Shown: piece after piece, positions 46,195 through 58,580 of the stretch
Position numbering within the stretch: position 1 is the stretch's first letter
Layout of the letters: each line of letters starts with the position of its first letter
Source: Oegoconia quadripuncta
Lineage: Eukaryota > Arthropoda > Insecta > Lepidoptera > Autostichidae
DNA length: 64,000 nt
NCBI GenBank assembly: GCA_949316235.1
Contig: OX438748.1
Coordinates: 8,993,001 to 9,057,000 of the forward strand
Reading direction: 5' to 3'
Position numbers and translations under genes: made by a program
The notes under the pieces: model-generated
The model's input: only the letters and a program-made list of their open reading frames with translations
What the model was told of the DNA's origin: nothing
Database searches by the model: none

Positions 46195-46635
46195 AGGTCA
46201 TAGCTCATTAGAGCCACCCGGCATTCACTCCGCACCGCCTCGCCTCGTGCGGTTAGTATTCCTTATATGGACTCATATGGGTATGCGCTCACTACATCAA
46301 CTCCATAGCGTCACCGGATCGGAGTGGACCACTCGGTGACATCTCGTTGCTCGCATGCTTACTGCGCGCTGTCCGCGAACGATTCACGCGAGGACGATAC
46401 CTATACCTAGTGCCAATTGTTAACAGACTACTCGAAAATTCGTAGACCAAGCGACGTCCACTCGTTGACCACGCGGGGTACACTGGTTGACGACACTAGG
46501 TCTGCTGGTTGATCGCGCGACGTTTATTGGTGATAACGCGGCGTCCACCCGTGGATCACCTGTATACAACGAGTGGACGCCGTGCGACGAGCCGGTGCAG
46601 AGTGGGTGCCGGGTGGGTCTAATGAGCTATGACCT
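46195..46635. mobile_element. MITE with TTA target duplication (PIF/Harbinger-like)
   Basis: The left end AGGTCATAGCTCATTAG and the right end CTAATGAGCTATGACCT are exact inverted copies, and pairing continues with few mismatches for about 40 bp (CACCCGGCAT, TCCGCACC). TTA flanks both sides (46192-46194, 46636-46638). The 3-bp TTA duplication fits PIF/Harbinger. The interior carries imperfect repeats of GTCCACTCGTTGA/CGTCCACCCG type. No transposase. Confidence 0.82.
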
Positions 46636-46644
46636 TTAGTCTAG

Positions 46645-46750
46645 CTGGCCAGCGAGGTAACGCAGGAAGTGTCCTTGCCCCAAACGGGAGGTCAGGATGA
46701 CGTTTTCGTCCTGTAGGTTAGCTTTAGTTTTATTGCTTTGTATTTTTTTA
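46645..46750. repeat. Dispersed repeat shared with 29060-29230
   Basis: CCCCAAACGGGAGGTCAGGA, GATGACGTTTTCGTCC, then TTAGCTTTAGTTTTATTG. Confidence 0.55.
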
Positions 46751-49700
46751 AAAACTTTGTGTACCATATTCATTGAATTCCTTTAATAATATATTTTCTG
46801 ATATCTAGTATAGACAACTATCCAATTCATATACGAAGTAAATATAGATTAGCTGGATTCGATTGACTGACATAAACAATATTGTTCAATGTGAATTGTG
46901 ATGAAACGACGTTGTGTTACAAAATTATAAGACATTTTCAAAATAGAGTCAAAGGAACCCTTGAATTAAATTTAATTATAAACGTCGTCGTCACACCATT
47001 CTTGTCACGTCGTGCCGTTCCAGAACTGTTGGTATAATTTAAAATTATCATACTTAATTCAGTATATAAATCTATACCTAAACGACTATTCTATTTAGGT
47101 AAGGTACGGACAACAAACCAATTTTTAAGTTGGAAGTAGACGATAATAGAGACATTACGTATTTTTTGTTGATTTTTCTGTGGAGTTATATATATATATG
47201 TCAAATATTTTTTTGAAGCTAGTATCATAACAATGTGGACAAAAGAACTGTCTAGATTATTCCTTGCGGTTTGTTAGGTTTTAACTGATTTCTGAACAGT
47301 CAAATATAAATTCCGAAACATTTATTCTGCAAATGTATTCTGAATTTCAGTAATATTCCAAATGTCAATTCAATGAATCTTATAAAGGTGTGTTATTAAA
47401 AGATGGAATAATACGTTTTGCGCATCTGTTTTCTTTGCCATTCTACTCTTTCATGCGACATGTAGAAAAAACAAAAGAATGTTTGTATTATATCAGGTAA
47501 CACGGCCACATTTTAACAACGAGCTAAAATATAAAGCAACCTAAGAAAATTTATGTAATGTAAATACCTACATCAAACCTATTCGTGCCGAACGTGTGGT
47601 TGAATACTAAAAAAAATATTAAACCAAGTATTACAGTCACGAGATGAAGTTTCAAAACTTTACCCGTTCTCTTTATTCTCTACCTTCAACTGTGAACACA
47701 CTTCAGTAAGTATATGTTAGAATTGCATGAAATTATTTCAACATCGCCTTTTCATCTTCAAACTATTAGGCGGGGATCGAAATACCAAGCATTCACAGTA
47801 TAAGCGTTTCACAATGCAGCTTGTTACGGCATTACACTCCTTGCCTTATTCCCCGAATCTTGAAATTTTGGATTCTTCAAGTTTAGGGTGTATATTCAAA
47901 TACTGAGATCGCGTGCATCATCCTCGGCATGATCACTTTTCAGCAGGTGACATTGTGGTGTTAAATAAAAAAAATCATACTGCATTTAGATGCAAGCCGA
48001 AAAGTGCGTTTTGATGAATTATTGAATAATTTTTTATTGATTAATTAGTGTTATGATGTATTTACAATATTATTGTTCAAACAAGATACTTATACAAACA
48101 ACAGTTCTACTTTGAGAGGTTATCCGAGCCCATGCAAAGTCGTAAAATGATTTTAAAGTTATACATAACGGTTAAAATAATATTATTCTATTCCAAGAAT
48201 GAATATGCATCATTTTGCTTGGTACTCTGTATAAACAAGTTCGCCTAAAAGGTATCGCAAACATATGTTTGAAATCGGCCACCGATTTGTGAAGGGTCGC
48301 ATCTGGGGTACGTTTACGTTACTTCTTGTTCATCAACTATAGTCGGACCGATTAAAAGCGGTCGTTTGCGATAGTCCAAATCTTGGCCTAGATATTGAAT
48401 ATCACTAATAAGTTACACGAAGGTAGGTGTGAAGGTTTCAAAATTGTAGCATCTTAGCAAGAACTTTGCCATCGTCTAGAGCCATGTCACAACAGTTTCA
48501 TGATATCATCAAACGCCTTTGACAAAGATCTTTTATCATAGTGTAGAAAAGAAACTTATGTATGCACTTATTTTGATACATTATTGGTCTGTAATTGTCT
48601 GTCTCGCGCAATTGATATGAACAGCCTCGCTAGTTTTTCTTAGCGAGTCGATGGCAAAACATCAAATTACTTTGAGGACCAGAATCCGGCGTACAGCATT
48701 GTCTGCGGCATCGTAGAGGTCGCTAGTAAAAATGCGGGGATTAACGCGCACGCAGTTGCAGCGGTACTATATCAATAGTTTCAGCATTTCCCAACGAGAT
48801 GTATGTCTGTGCATTATCAAATGAATATGTAAAATAATTATCAAACAAATTGATATCATAAAAATCTCTTCAAATGGTATGTCTTCAATAAACGTGATAT
48901 TTTATAAAGCATTTTCTATAAGATATTACTTATCTCTGTCACAACTGTGTCAAAGGTCTTCGATATTGTAGAGTTCAATGTAGTGGTATAGTTGCCGTTG
49001 GAATTTGTTATCTGCTTCTATAGTACAGCGTAATATAATTTGAGGTCTTATCAGCCTAACAATACGACTATACTAGAGTTACAGCTTCCAGACTCCTCTC
49101 ACTAGAATGGGGTATGGATCCATGGCGCGGGCCCAGTGCGGACTGATGAATTTGTGTCAGTCAAGTGGTCACCTAAACCCTGTGTTTTCTACCAGCTCCT
49201 TTAGGTATGAGCCACCGACTCGGCTTAATGACTGCCCCGTTTTTTACTGTACTAAGTGGTTTCTTACTAGTTTATTTCTCATATATTTACCGTTCTAATT
49301 CATGTATTAGAATTTTTGAAATCTGATGTTAACCTTTGATTAATGTGTACATAATTATGATGGTGACTGTAATTAAATCGAACCAGACACGCCTATTTTT
49401 GACTGAAGAGTTTAACAATCGTATTAATATATCGATTTGTCCATAATTAGATAGAACACACAACAACCCCTGTATAAAGGTTAGTTAATATTATTCTGTG
49501 ATTCATGTTTTGTTTCAAAATGAGTAGAGCCTAGATCATTAGCTTTAGATCAATAATTTTCCATTTAAAGTTAAGTTAACATTAAGGGCAGGTCTATTTC
49601 CGTTACATAGTAACAGATAATGGCTTCTGAAATTGATTTAACGGACGCGACGGACTATTTTCATATCATTAAAAACCAATGGACAAGTTTTACAAGAACA

Positions 49701-51066
49701 TATTTGTAAAGCAGAAACATATGGGATGAAGAACGCTCATGTGAACAGTCGTTGGAAATATTTTGATTTTGTTAACTTCTCGGTTTCATAAAACTTAGGA
49801 TCTTATCTCAAACTGCTGAGAATTCTCCTGAGACCTTTGTTAATCGGTCAGTTAGATGAAACATAATATAGGTCCTGTAATCAAAAGTATATTTATGAAT
49901 AATATCACTGCTAACAAGGTTTCTGTTTTCGACAAGTCCCTAAAAACCTAAAGGTGCAATGAGCAAGGAAATATACCTACTGGAATCATTCCATTCGAGT
50001 TAGCTCACTTTCATTGCTCTACGAAATCTGCCAGATTGGTAGTAACGCGCTCAGTTGCTTTTGTTTTTATGCCGCCTTCGTCCTTGCTCCAATTACTTAT
50101 GGCGGGTGTGCGAGAAGGACACAAAAACAAATTTACGAGTTACTAAGTAAACGAATAAAGCAAAGGGTGAATATGAGGTCATTTTGATATATCTGCTTAC
50201 TATCAGCTAATAGGGATAGAGCTGAGATATTGCAGTTTTTTGAATCATAACCTTGGTATAATTTTTTTTTTGTTTGATTAAATAGAAATCATGTATTGTA
50301 AATGAAACGCTTTTCAATGCCAAGATTAAATTCTAAAGTCCCAGATTGGTTAGGTTGAATCTTAAAATATTTTATATGCTTTAAAAAAGAATGTAACAAT
50401 GACTATGAGTCTGTCTAGAAGTCATTTAATATGTTGGGAAAAAAGCGATTGTCAAAGACATGTGAAATGATCGAATATTCTTCGGTTTTAGCATAAAATA
50501 GGTCATGTTATATATGTATTTAAAGATATGTTAATTAAATCACATTCTATAAAGTATTTGTAAGCGATTTAGACATTTGTAAATATAGCTGACGCTATGT
50601 AAATATTTGGTGACTGTAAATAAATAACTAAAACCATTGTAATTGTAATTTCTTAACAGCCAAAATACATATTATGTATTAAATTTCTTTTTAACTAGCG
50701 GTTGTTTTATATAACGTCGCTGGCATCTGATACAAGTAGCTAACGAAAGGGTTGTGTAATAAACTATCAGAATAGATGTATCTAATGATGTTACTTAACG
50801 ATTTATAAGAATACAGAATATAGTAATAAATGATGAAAATAAAAATTGTTTCATTTATTTTTAAAGTTCCCTACACTTAATAAGTTGCACCGAGTCCAGT
50901 GGTACCCTCGGTTATACAATATACAAACAAAAAATTCTCAAAGGATGCATTTGAAAAGTCTAAGTCGAATAAATAATACCCAAATATGTTTGAAATTATA
51001 AATAAAAGTGGCTATCTACTTCTCTCAACGCAAGTCAATTAGGATTATGATAGACAGAAGTTCTAA
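46751..51066. other. AT-rich DNA with no recognised gene
   Basis: Only short AT-driven frames occur. AATAAA hexamers occur at 50619-50624 and elsewhere, so part could be a distal dpr 3' UTR. No repeats with clear ends were found. Confidence 0.5.
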
Positions 51067-51433
51067 CCGCCTCCGTGGCTCAATGTAAACAACATTGGGT
51101 TTACGATTCGGAGGTCGCGGCACAGATTATTAATAAGTTACTAACGTAAGTCGCGGGTTCAATCCCCAGCGGGGTACATGTTTAAGTACTCGGTTTGGTT
51201 GGTGGTAGCGTATTTTAAATGTCCGCCTGGCTAGCTACCACCATCTTATCTAAATCTGCCGCCAAGTAGCAATGTTAATAGCATCGTTGTATTCCGGTTG
51301 TCAGAGATAAGATAGCCAGTCCCCCAAATGTGTTGGGGTTTCCGGGGCAGTACGCTTCCATCTTCGACCTCATCTTCACTTAACATCAGGTGTGATTGAG
51401 GTCAATTACACACCCGTCGTGCATAAAAAAAAA
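51067..51433 (+). mobile_element. SINE A interrupted by a 29-bp insert in the tRNA head
   Basis: CCGCCTCCGTGGCTCAATGT starts the element. Between GGAGGTCGCGG and GTTCAATCCCC lie 36 extra bases (51121-51156), of which the last seven (GTCGCGG, starting at 51150) repeat 51114-51120. The body and the end CCCGTCGTGCATAAAA are intact. Confidence 0.85.
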
Positions 51434-53424
51434 TTTACGCTGCTGCCACCTAAGTACAGATAGGTTTACTTTGTAAATTATTTTTTTATTGTTACCTATT
51501 TTTATGTCATTAGTTATCACAACGTGAATTTCATAAAAATAAATTGATTAGGAAGAGCCTTTTGAAACTTACTCGCAATTTACTTGAATGTTGTAAAACA
51601 TGATACTAGAAGTGAACGTTTTCATCAATAATTTAAAATTCTCGTAAATCTTAGTCAGAATCAAAGCGATATAAGTATTATTTATAATTAGCATTTAGAC
51701 TTCTCGAGTGAACCCAGTGGGTACTTTATAACCGACTCCCAAAAAGGAGGAGGTACTATGTTCACCCACATTTTCGTCAATTGTTAACCGATTTATGGTT
51801 ATTGTATTTTAGTGTGATATAGTATTTCCATATAAATAAATAAAAAATCTATTATTATTATTATTTTATTGTATTGCCAATTTTTTACGGTTAAATTATT
51901 TGAATTCAAAAGCATGTGAAGTGCTCAACTTGCATTACGGCCCATACTCCCCCTCATTTACGAGGGAAGGCCTATATCCCTGCAGTGGGATTTTTACGGG
52001 CTGATGATGATGAAATTTATTTATTAAATCGAGGGCGGAAAGTAGAGAGACGTGGTCATTACTCCACCGACAAGAGCATAGCTCTTAAATGTAAGAAGGC
52101 GTCACTGGACTTTATGCACCTTCTGAACAGGATTTACGCACGGTTTTCCATACAAACTTTTAAGTCAAAATTTTTCGAAACAAATAAATCTATTTAAATA
52201 AATATTTATACGCATAAATTACGTACATAGAAGTAAAAAGTTAATAGATAAGATTTTAGAAAAAGAGTATTGAAACGCAGTTAGAGCGCATTTACGTTTA
52301 CCGCACAGTAACAGAAAAAATGCAATATATTCTTTTAAATTTATAACATATTTTGAAAATGTTTTATTAATTTTTTTTTCTACTTTTTAGATCGATGTAT
52401 CCTGCTTATACGTATAAAGGTTCTTTAAAATCGGACTATTCATTCGAAGAATTTGAACTTAAAAGTTGGTATGGAAGTCGTGTGGGATAAATCCTCTTAA
52501 ACTGATGTCGTCGGAAATGATATCAGGCCCAACGTGCACGTAGAAACTGAGTAGTGTGGATGTGTTGTCGTAAGCCAATAAAAATCTCTCCTTAAGTAAT
52601 CTTATTGGTGGATCAGCGTCTTCACTGCGTTCCGTTGTTGAATTCGCGGAAATTCGTGACCCCAACCGAAAGGCTAGCATGACCTATTTGGTCGTTTTTT
52701 GAGAGAGATATCTTTTATAGATCAAAAAAACGGGGATCGAACCCGCGACCACCCGAGCTACGGAGTCGGTTTTTAAGTAACCTAACCTAACCTTGTCAAA
52801 AATTAGTACATAACATGTATGATATTTCGTCATCTCATGCCCCTTTTGACGCCCCCGCGATACCCTTTTCATTTAACTTAACAAAGCTTTTTTATTCACC
52901 GATGACATAACAATAATATAAAGATTAAAATAAATCTATATAAAGCTTTTTGTACTCTGTATTTTGGCAATTAAGGTAAATTGTGTGATGTGACCTTGTG
53001 ATGTTGAAAAGAAAAGATTGTAAAAAGTTTCGAATTTTAGGCTATTCATGAAATGTAATTACATCTTTATTCTAAGAGGGTTCCGCAGGGCATTATATAA
53101 GCTTATAAGGTTTCGGATTCGAAAGAAGATTAAAGAGGGTTTCGTATCAAATAAATTAAATGGATTCATTTGCTGTTCACCTATTCGCAATATTTAAAGT
53201 GGGAAATTTGTGGAATCGGTGGTTAGTCTTTAGGAAGGGGAGGGGTCATCGACAGTATTGTTTTTATCTTAGAATTCTATTGCTTCACTTGTTAGGATTA
53301 GTACTTATTATAATCACTTTGTTGTCCGTCTGTCTAATAAAATTATTCTCGAAAAGGTTAGATCAAGTTAAAATAATACCAAATACTATTCTATAGTATT
53401 CTTCTTTTCGTGTCGAGGCATATT
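51434..53424. other. Non-coding DNA with repeat fragments
   Basis: It contains a 5S-type SINE tail fragment (51925-52010, GAGGGAAGGCCTATATCCCT then CTGATGATGATGA). A minus-strand tRNA-like fragment at about 52730-52770 contains GGGATCGAACCCGCGACCAC, the B-box complement. No gene recognised. Confidence 0.5.
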
Positions 53425-53670
53425 TCAAATTTTATTGGACCAAAACTTAGCCACTCTAACAGCACTGTCTGTGGCGTTAAGGAGGTCGTCAAAGGTGCAG
53501 CTGTCAGGACACGCGGGGCAAGACAATACGTGATCCATTGTCTGTGGGGAGACTCCACACTCGCATCGATCACTCTCGCCATCGGAGAAGCCCCACCTGC
53601 ACAGATTATCTTTGCTGCGGCCAACCTGAGTTCGAAGCCGATTTAAGGATTTCCATGTTGGCCATGGCAA
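53425..53670 (-). pseudogene. Non-LTR reverse transcriptase C-terminal remnant
   Basis: An 81-codon minus-strand frame has the pattern W-x3-L-N-R-L-R-T-x-V-G-R, then L-x-R-W-G, then C-x-C-G-x4-Q-T-M-D-H-x3-C-P-x-C. This is the cysteine/histidine-bearing C-terminus typical of Jockey-like and related LINE reverse transcriptases. The rest of the element is absent. Confidence 0.7.
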
Positions 53671-53747
53671 ATCGTGTAAATATATTAAATAGTATTATAG
53701 TCGTATGAAAATCTTAGCGTTTCTAACTCCACCCTGTAAAAAGATCA

Positions 53748-53890
53748 TCATCATCATATGCTGCTGAACTTAGACCTCCCCCCTAGAATTCCAGAGTGAC
53801 CTGTTGGAAGCGGCCTGCATTCAACGATTTCAAGTCGTCTGTCCACCTTGTCAGTGGATGTCCTACACTGCGCTTGCCGGTGCGTCTGTG
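53748..53890 (-). mobile_element. RTE-like LINE tail fragment
   Basis: The plus strand reads GCTGCTGAACTTAGACCTCC, TGTTGGAAGCGGCCTGCATT and TCCACCTTGTCAGTGGATGT, the complement of the tail at 8700-8820 and 35380-35480. Confidence 0.65.
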
Positions 53891-53894
53891 GTGG

Positions 53895-54215
53895 TCACGA
53901 ACATAATATCTCTTGCACTGGAGCACTCGTGGCGCTCAAACATTATCTGGCGCGGTCAGTTCTTGGATGGGTGATCACCAGCGGCGATTACATGCATTTC
54001 CGTGCTTTGAAAAGTATGTTATATAGTCTGCCCCGATTGCTTTCATTAACAGGTCGTTAAGCCAAGTTGGTGGTCACTAGTTTGATATCAAACCAATAAG
54101 TAATTCGAACTAGGCCCGCGTGGTAGATTTTAGCCCATACCCTTTCCTAGTGAGAGGAGATTATGACCCAACAGTGGGGCCACAAGGCTGTTGATGGGTG
54201 TGAGTGTACATAAAA
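53895..54215 (+). mobile_element. 5S-rRNA-headed SINE
   Basis: GGCGCGGTCAGTTCTTGGAT followed by GGGTGATCACCA matches the internal promoter region of 5S rRNA (CCGGTTAGTACTTGGATGGGTGACC in known genes, from memory). The bases around it are diverged. The 3' body has CGTGCTTTGAAAAG and GTTAAGCC, then CCCGCGTGGTAGATTTTAGC and CCCAACAGTGGGG, and ends in an A run at 54213. It is a Pol III SINE with a 5S-type head rather than a 5S gene. Confidence 0.65.
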
Positions 54216-56820
54216 AAAAATATCTATGATCGAGCTGATAACTCTGTTAAAACTTCCAGTTTAAACAAAGTTATGCACCAAGTAATTTTAATCCATAGTT
54301 TAAAATATTTAGGGTTAGATTAACTTGTTGAAACTAGGCCTTTATCTTACGCCTCAGTTTTCAACTTTCAGTTTATAAAACAAGCTTTGTTTTTGAACCA
54401 TAATTCAATATTCTCTATTCAAGGATTTCGGTACGAAAATATCTAACAAAACGGTGCTCGTAAGTCTTAATTTGCTGCGAGTTTCACCGATAAATTTTAG
54501 TTTTACTGAAAATATATATGAAACTAAGGTATACCTCTTTCTATTCCTAACCTTATTTACATATTACATTACTGCCTGGAAAAGAAAATAATCTCACTGG
54601 ATAATTCGCAAACTGTATACTGTGTAGTGTCAAACCTTTATATAGAAAATGTTTCACTAGCATAATAAATTAATATCAATGAACTATCTGAAAAAGTGGT
54701 TACCTATGTCAGAAATTTAGATTTTTCTTTACCTACATACATTTACTATGCTATGTCAACAATCACATTTTTTTATATCTTCTAAACAATCTAATTCGAG
54801 TTCTTCTCCAACTTCTTCTTCAGGTCGGTTAAAAAAGAAATCAATTTGATATTTTTTCTCTTCCCTGATGAGAAATTTCATACATTTATTTATATCTCTT
54901 TATGTTTAAGCTGTTGGAATGACAACTCTTCTACTTCTCTTTTCTCTCCCCATTATAGCAGAAGCCATTATTTTATATGCATTAATTTATATTTAGTATT
55001 TAAATTCACTTTTAATAATACTGTGGCAAAAGTGCAAATATTCTTGCTTCTTCTTGGATCTTGTTTTATATTTAGTTTAGGGGATTTTTATTTATTAATT
55101 TCGTTGTTATTGTGTATTCATGTAAAGTGTTTGAAGTTTACAGTGCAAAATATACTTAATTACTATCTGACTTGTCGTTGGATAAATTATCACAGAACTA
55201 TGTTGTTTAGAATCTTGCGCACTGTTTCGGGAGTCACATAATTCCTCCGTAGACTTCGCGTGGAAAGATGAAAACGAAATTGAGGATAGGGGGATAAAAG
55301 ACCGAAACGGTGCGTATCTAAATGAAAAGGAAGGAGAGAAAATGCTACCACATATCTCAAAAGCGTTAAAGCGCTGTAATAATCTATTACTTATTATAAA
55401 TTAAAATTTTATGTATGTCATACGCTTCAATGTATCATATAGACTGGAATTTTGATACTTGTGCAGATACTAACTTTCAAATAAGCTGTCGACTTAGCGC
55501 AGGAAGCGCTGAAATCTCATGGGACCAAGGAAATGTAGTATTTTCAGCATATCGCGCACACATTCCAGTAAGTATAAGATCGGATGAGGGAATCATTTAA
55601 CTTGATGTATGTGCAAGGGCTTAGCCCATTTGGAGGATACTTTATCAAAACATTTTTTGCTTCTAGCAAAAAATATAAAGGATATAATCAGTTCAGTTGG
55701 TAAATGTAAAGTTAAATAAAAACAGCGGTCAAGTACTAGTAGAACTGGTGCCCTGAGGGTTCCGTACATACAATCATCATTGACAAACTTTTTAAAATGA
55801 CAAACATAGGTAGTTAGTTACGTAGAAGAAAACCGCAAATTATATGTTTTGATCAAAATAATTCCACACGAAATTTGAAATAAATAAATATTTTATATAT
55901 ATTCACGTCATACAATCCAAATCCGTTTATTAGCGAATTAGTAACAAGTTGTACATAATATACTAGATTAGTAATGTTAATCGTCAACATGTATTTCAAA
56001 TGATTGCTTGGAACCTATAACTAACTCTAACCAGTTTATTGAACCCCATTCAATCTAGTCTGGTCTGGCAGCAATTATTTTTCGGGATGCTGTTACCTCT
56101 GTTAAGCAGCATAGTGGCTGCATTATTACGCATTGTAGCATGAATGCTATTCTTGAGGTACTGCAGCACCACAATAGACCCAATACAGACATTGTTATAC
56201 TGAACACGCAGAACGTTGTAGGCTCGGGGCGCGTGTATGCCACTCACATGCCACTAGAGTAAAATTACTGACAGAATGCTTTAATAGAGTCACTTTGAGC
56301 AGTACATCTACTGGCAAACATATTGCTCCTCACCGCCAACGCACTTTATTATCATAATAACTAAATTCCACTTTGAGGATTCTAGCATCACGAACGTGAT
56401 TATGCCATCGTTCTTTAGGACAAGAACTTACTCTGCGTATAGTAGTCCAGAGCTTTTCCGCCACCGCTATTCCATTTAAAGATGACGGAATAACATCATG
56501 TACAATGGACACACTCTTATCGTCTAAATTCTAAACAATTCATGATTCACCAACAGTTTGATCTCTAAATTTGAATACGAATAATATTGTTATCAAAATA
56601 AATATTTCATTACCTTAGCAATTCTGAGAAGCAACAATACAAATACTTATTGTTCCATTTGGATGAAAACCTAAAATCAACTGTTTAATTTAATTACGAA
56701 GTACAATTCTGAGGAGTATCTTAATTAATTATTAATTTCATACTGTTTGTGAAGAAAAGTAATTAAAATTCATGTTTTATTTACAACTAGCTTTCCGACC
56801 GCGACTCCTTTCGCGTGGAT
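54216..56820. other. AT-rich DNA with no recognised gene
   Basis: The longest open frame (54846-55241) encodes a hydrophobic, Phe/Leu/Ile-rich sequence expected from T-rich DNA. No splice-supported exon or known domain is seen. Confidence 0.5.
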
Positions 56821-56885
56821 AAAAAGGCTGTATAAGCTCAATACCCTTTGTATGGCCAAAGGTATTGAGCCTATACAGCCTTTTT
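56821..56885. repeat. 25-bp inverted repeat with one mismatch
   Basis: AAAAAGGCTGTATAAGCTCA at the left pairs with TGAGCCTATACAGCCTTTTT at the right, with one mismatch. The loop region CTTTGTATGGCCAAA can extend the stem. Confidence 0.9.
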
Positions 56886-57010
56886 CGCCTATACAGTAGT
56901 GGTTTGTAAGCTAAATCTGTGTGACTGCGGTAACAAATAAAGCCTTTACTCGTATGTTAGTTAATTCTAAGATTAGTTAAAAAATTTTTGAATACATAAT
57001 AGTGTAAGAT

Positions 57011-57078
57011 AGTCAGCCCCCCAAACAAGATGGGGTTTCCGGGTCAGTACGCTTCCACCTTCGACCTCATCTTCACTT
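57011..57078 (+). mobile_element. SINE A fragment (3' body)
   Basis: GGGGTTTCCGGGTCAGTACG and CTTCCACCTTCGACCTCATC match the 3' body of family A. It ends abruptly next to the MITE at 57103. Confidence 0.75.
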
Positions 57079-57102
57079 GTTAATCCGAACTTAAAAACAA
57101 TA

Positions 57103-57358
57103 CAGGTTGAATTTGAATTCACGTAATTCCCATTAACTGGTGACGCCACTCTTGATTACGCACAACTTTCCCCAGGGAGCCATAGTCGAATCCGATCAAA
57201 AAAAAAAACGATTATTCGTACAAAGTAAACCATTCTGAACTCACACAATAATAAAGAAGTCTATCAATTTTCGGCTGAATTCGGCTATGGTTCCTAGTGG
57301 AAAGTTGTTCGTAATCAGGAATGGAGTCACCAGTAGACACGAATTAAATTTCACCCTG
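57103..57358. mobile_element. MITE, second copy of the family at 39226
   Basis: Ends CAGGTTGAATTTG and AAATTTCACCCTG, TA on both flanks (57101-57102, 57359-57360), 256 bp, inverted relative to the first copy. Confidence 0.84.
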
Positions 57359-57429
57359 TATATCTGTCTCTATCAAAATTCGTTGCGCAATATTCTTCTT
57401 TAGCTTATTTCAGCTTTCTTAGTTATTTC

Positions 57430-57740
57430 TGTGATTCGTGTACAAACAAACAGAAACACAAATTTTAAACGGTCTGCTTGCGACGATTTCCTGGGACCTT
57501 CATCACGCCGTTCGTCCACCTACGCTGCGCTTGCCGTTGCGTCACGCACCGTGCGTGGTCTCCATTCCAGTACGGTTGGAGCTAAGCCCTCCGCACTGCC
57601 ATTTCAACTTATTAATACGCTGGGCTATGTCCGTGACTTTCTTTCTGCTCAGGATTTCTTCATTTCTGATTTGATCTCGTAATGAAACGCCCAGCATCGC
57701 CCTCTCCATACTTCGAGATCTATAAGGGCCCATTGTATTG
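57430..57740 (-). pseudogene. RTE-like LINE reverse transcriptase remnant
   Basis: The minus-strand frame contains MERAMLGVSLRDQIRNEEI followed by VTDIAQRI and KLKWQ, a signature of the C-terminal region of lepidopteran RTE-like endonuclease/reverse transcriptases. It is truncated on both sides, and frames shift afterwards. Confidence 0.8.
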
Positions 57741-57824
57741 ACTTAAATGCCATAATATTTTTCATAAGGCTCAGAGAAATCAACGGTCAATGGGAGGAGA
57801 TCCTAGTCTAGTCCACCTTTTTTT

Positions 57825-58136
57825 TTACGGGTTCGTACTTGACCTCAATCACACCTGATGTTAAGTGAAGATGAGGTCGGAGGTGGAAGCGTACTGACCC
57901 GGAAACCCCAACAGATTTGGGGGACTGGCTATCTTATTTCTGACAACCGGAACACAAGAATGAACATTGCTGCTTGGCGGCAGATTTAGATAAGATGGTG
58001 GTAGCTAGCCAGGCGGACATTTAAAATGCCCTACCACCAACCAAACCGAGTACTTAAACATGTACCCCGCTGGGGATCAAACCCGCGACGTCCGAATCGT
58101 AATCCCAATGTTGTTTACATTGAGCCACGGAGGCGG
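57825..58136 (-). mobile_element. tRNA-headed SINE, family A, full length
   Basis: The plus strand starts with a T run and GGGTTCGTACTTGACCTCAA and ends CATTGAGCCACGGAGGCGG, the complement of the family head. The B box complement TGGGGATCAAACCCGCGAC is present. Confidence 0.87.
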
Positions 58137-58169
58137 TTAAATACCTAATCCAATCTAACTAGTCTCTAA

Positions 58170-58580
58170 TATTATAAATGCGAAAATTTGGATATTTGTT
58201 TATTTATTTGTTTGTTGCTCAATCACCGCAAAACGGTTGAATGGATTGGAATGAAATGTGGTGTATAGGTAGAACTTACTCTGGTTTAAAACATAGGATA
58301 TAGTGAAGTAATTTTTTATCTCGATATAGGGAATTGTTCCCGCGAGATAAACAAATTAAATATAACCGTGATAAAGTTATTTCACGTAATTGAAGTCGTA
58401 AAGCTATAGTTATTAATATTATGAATGCTTTTGCAGATTTGTTTGTTGAATCACGACGAAAGGACTGAACAGATTTGGCTGAAATTTAGCACACAGGTAG
58501 AAAATATCCTAGAATTATCCTAGGGATAACCTACGAAGATTACTCTGCGACAGTAATTCCATTCGGTCGAAACCCCGGGC
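58170..58580. repeat. Two copies of the GTTTGTTTGTTGC dispersed repeat
   Basis: 58170-58400 and 58418-58580 both carry the phrase order seen at 11560-11780 (TTTGTTTGTTG, then ACGG or AAGG with CTGAACAGATTTGG, then an AGGATA segment). Confidence 0.55.

Noticed and set aside
53940..53990. Possible 5S rRNA gene
   Set aside because: Only the internal promoter core matches; the 5' and 3' ends of 5S rRNA are absent, and a SINE body with A tail follows.
54846..55241. 131-codon plus-strand open frame
   Set aside because: The translation is dominated by Phe, Leu, Ile and Tyr as expected from T-rich DNA; no domain, splice context or codon bias supports a gene.
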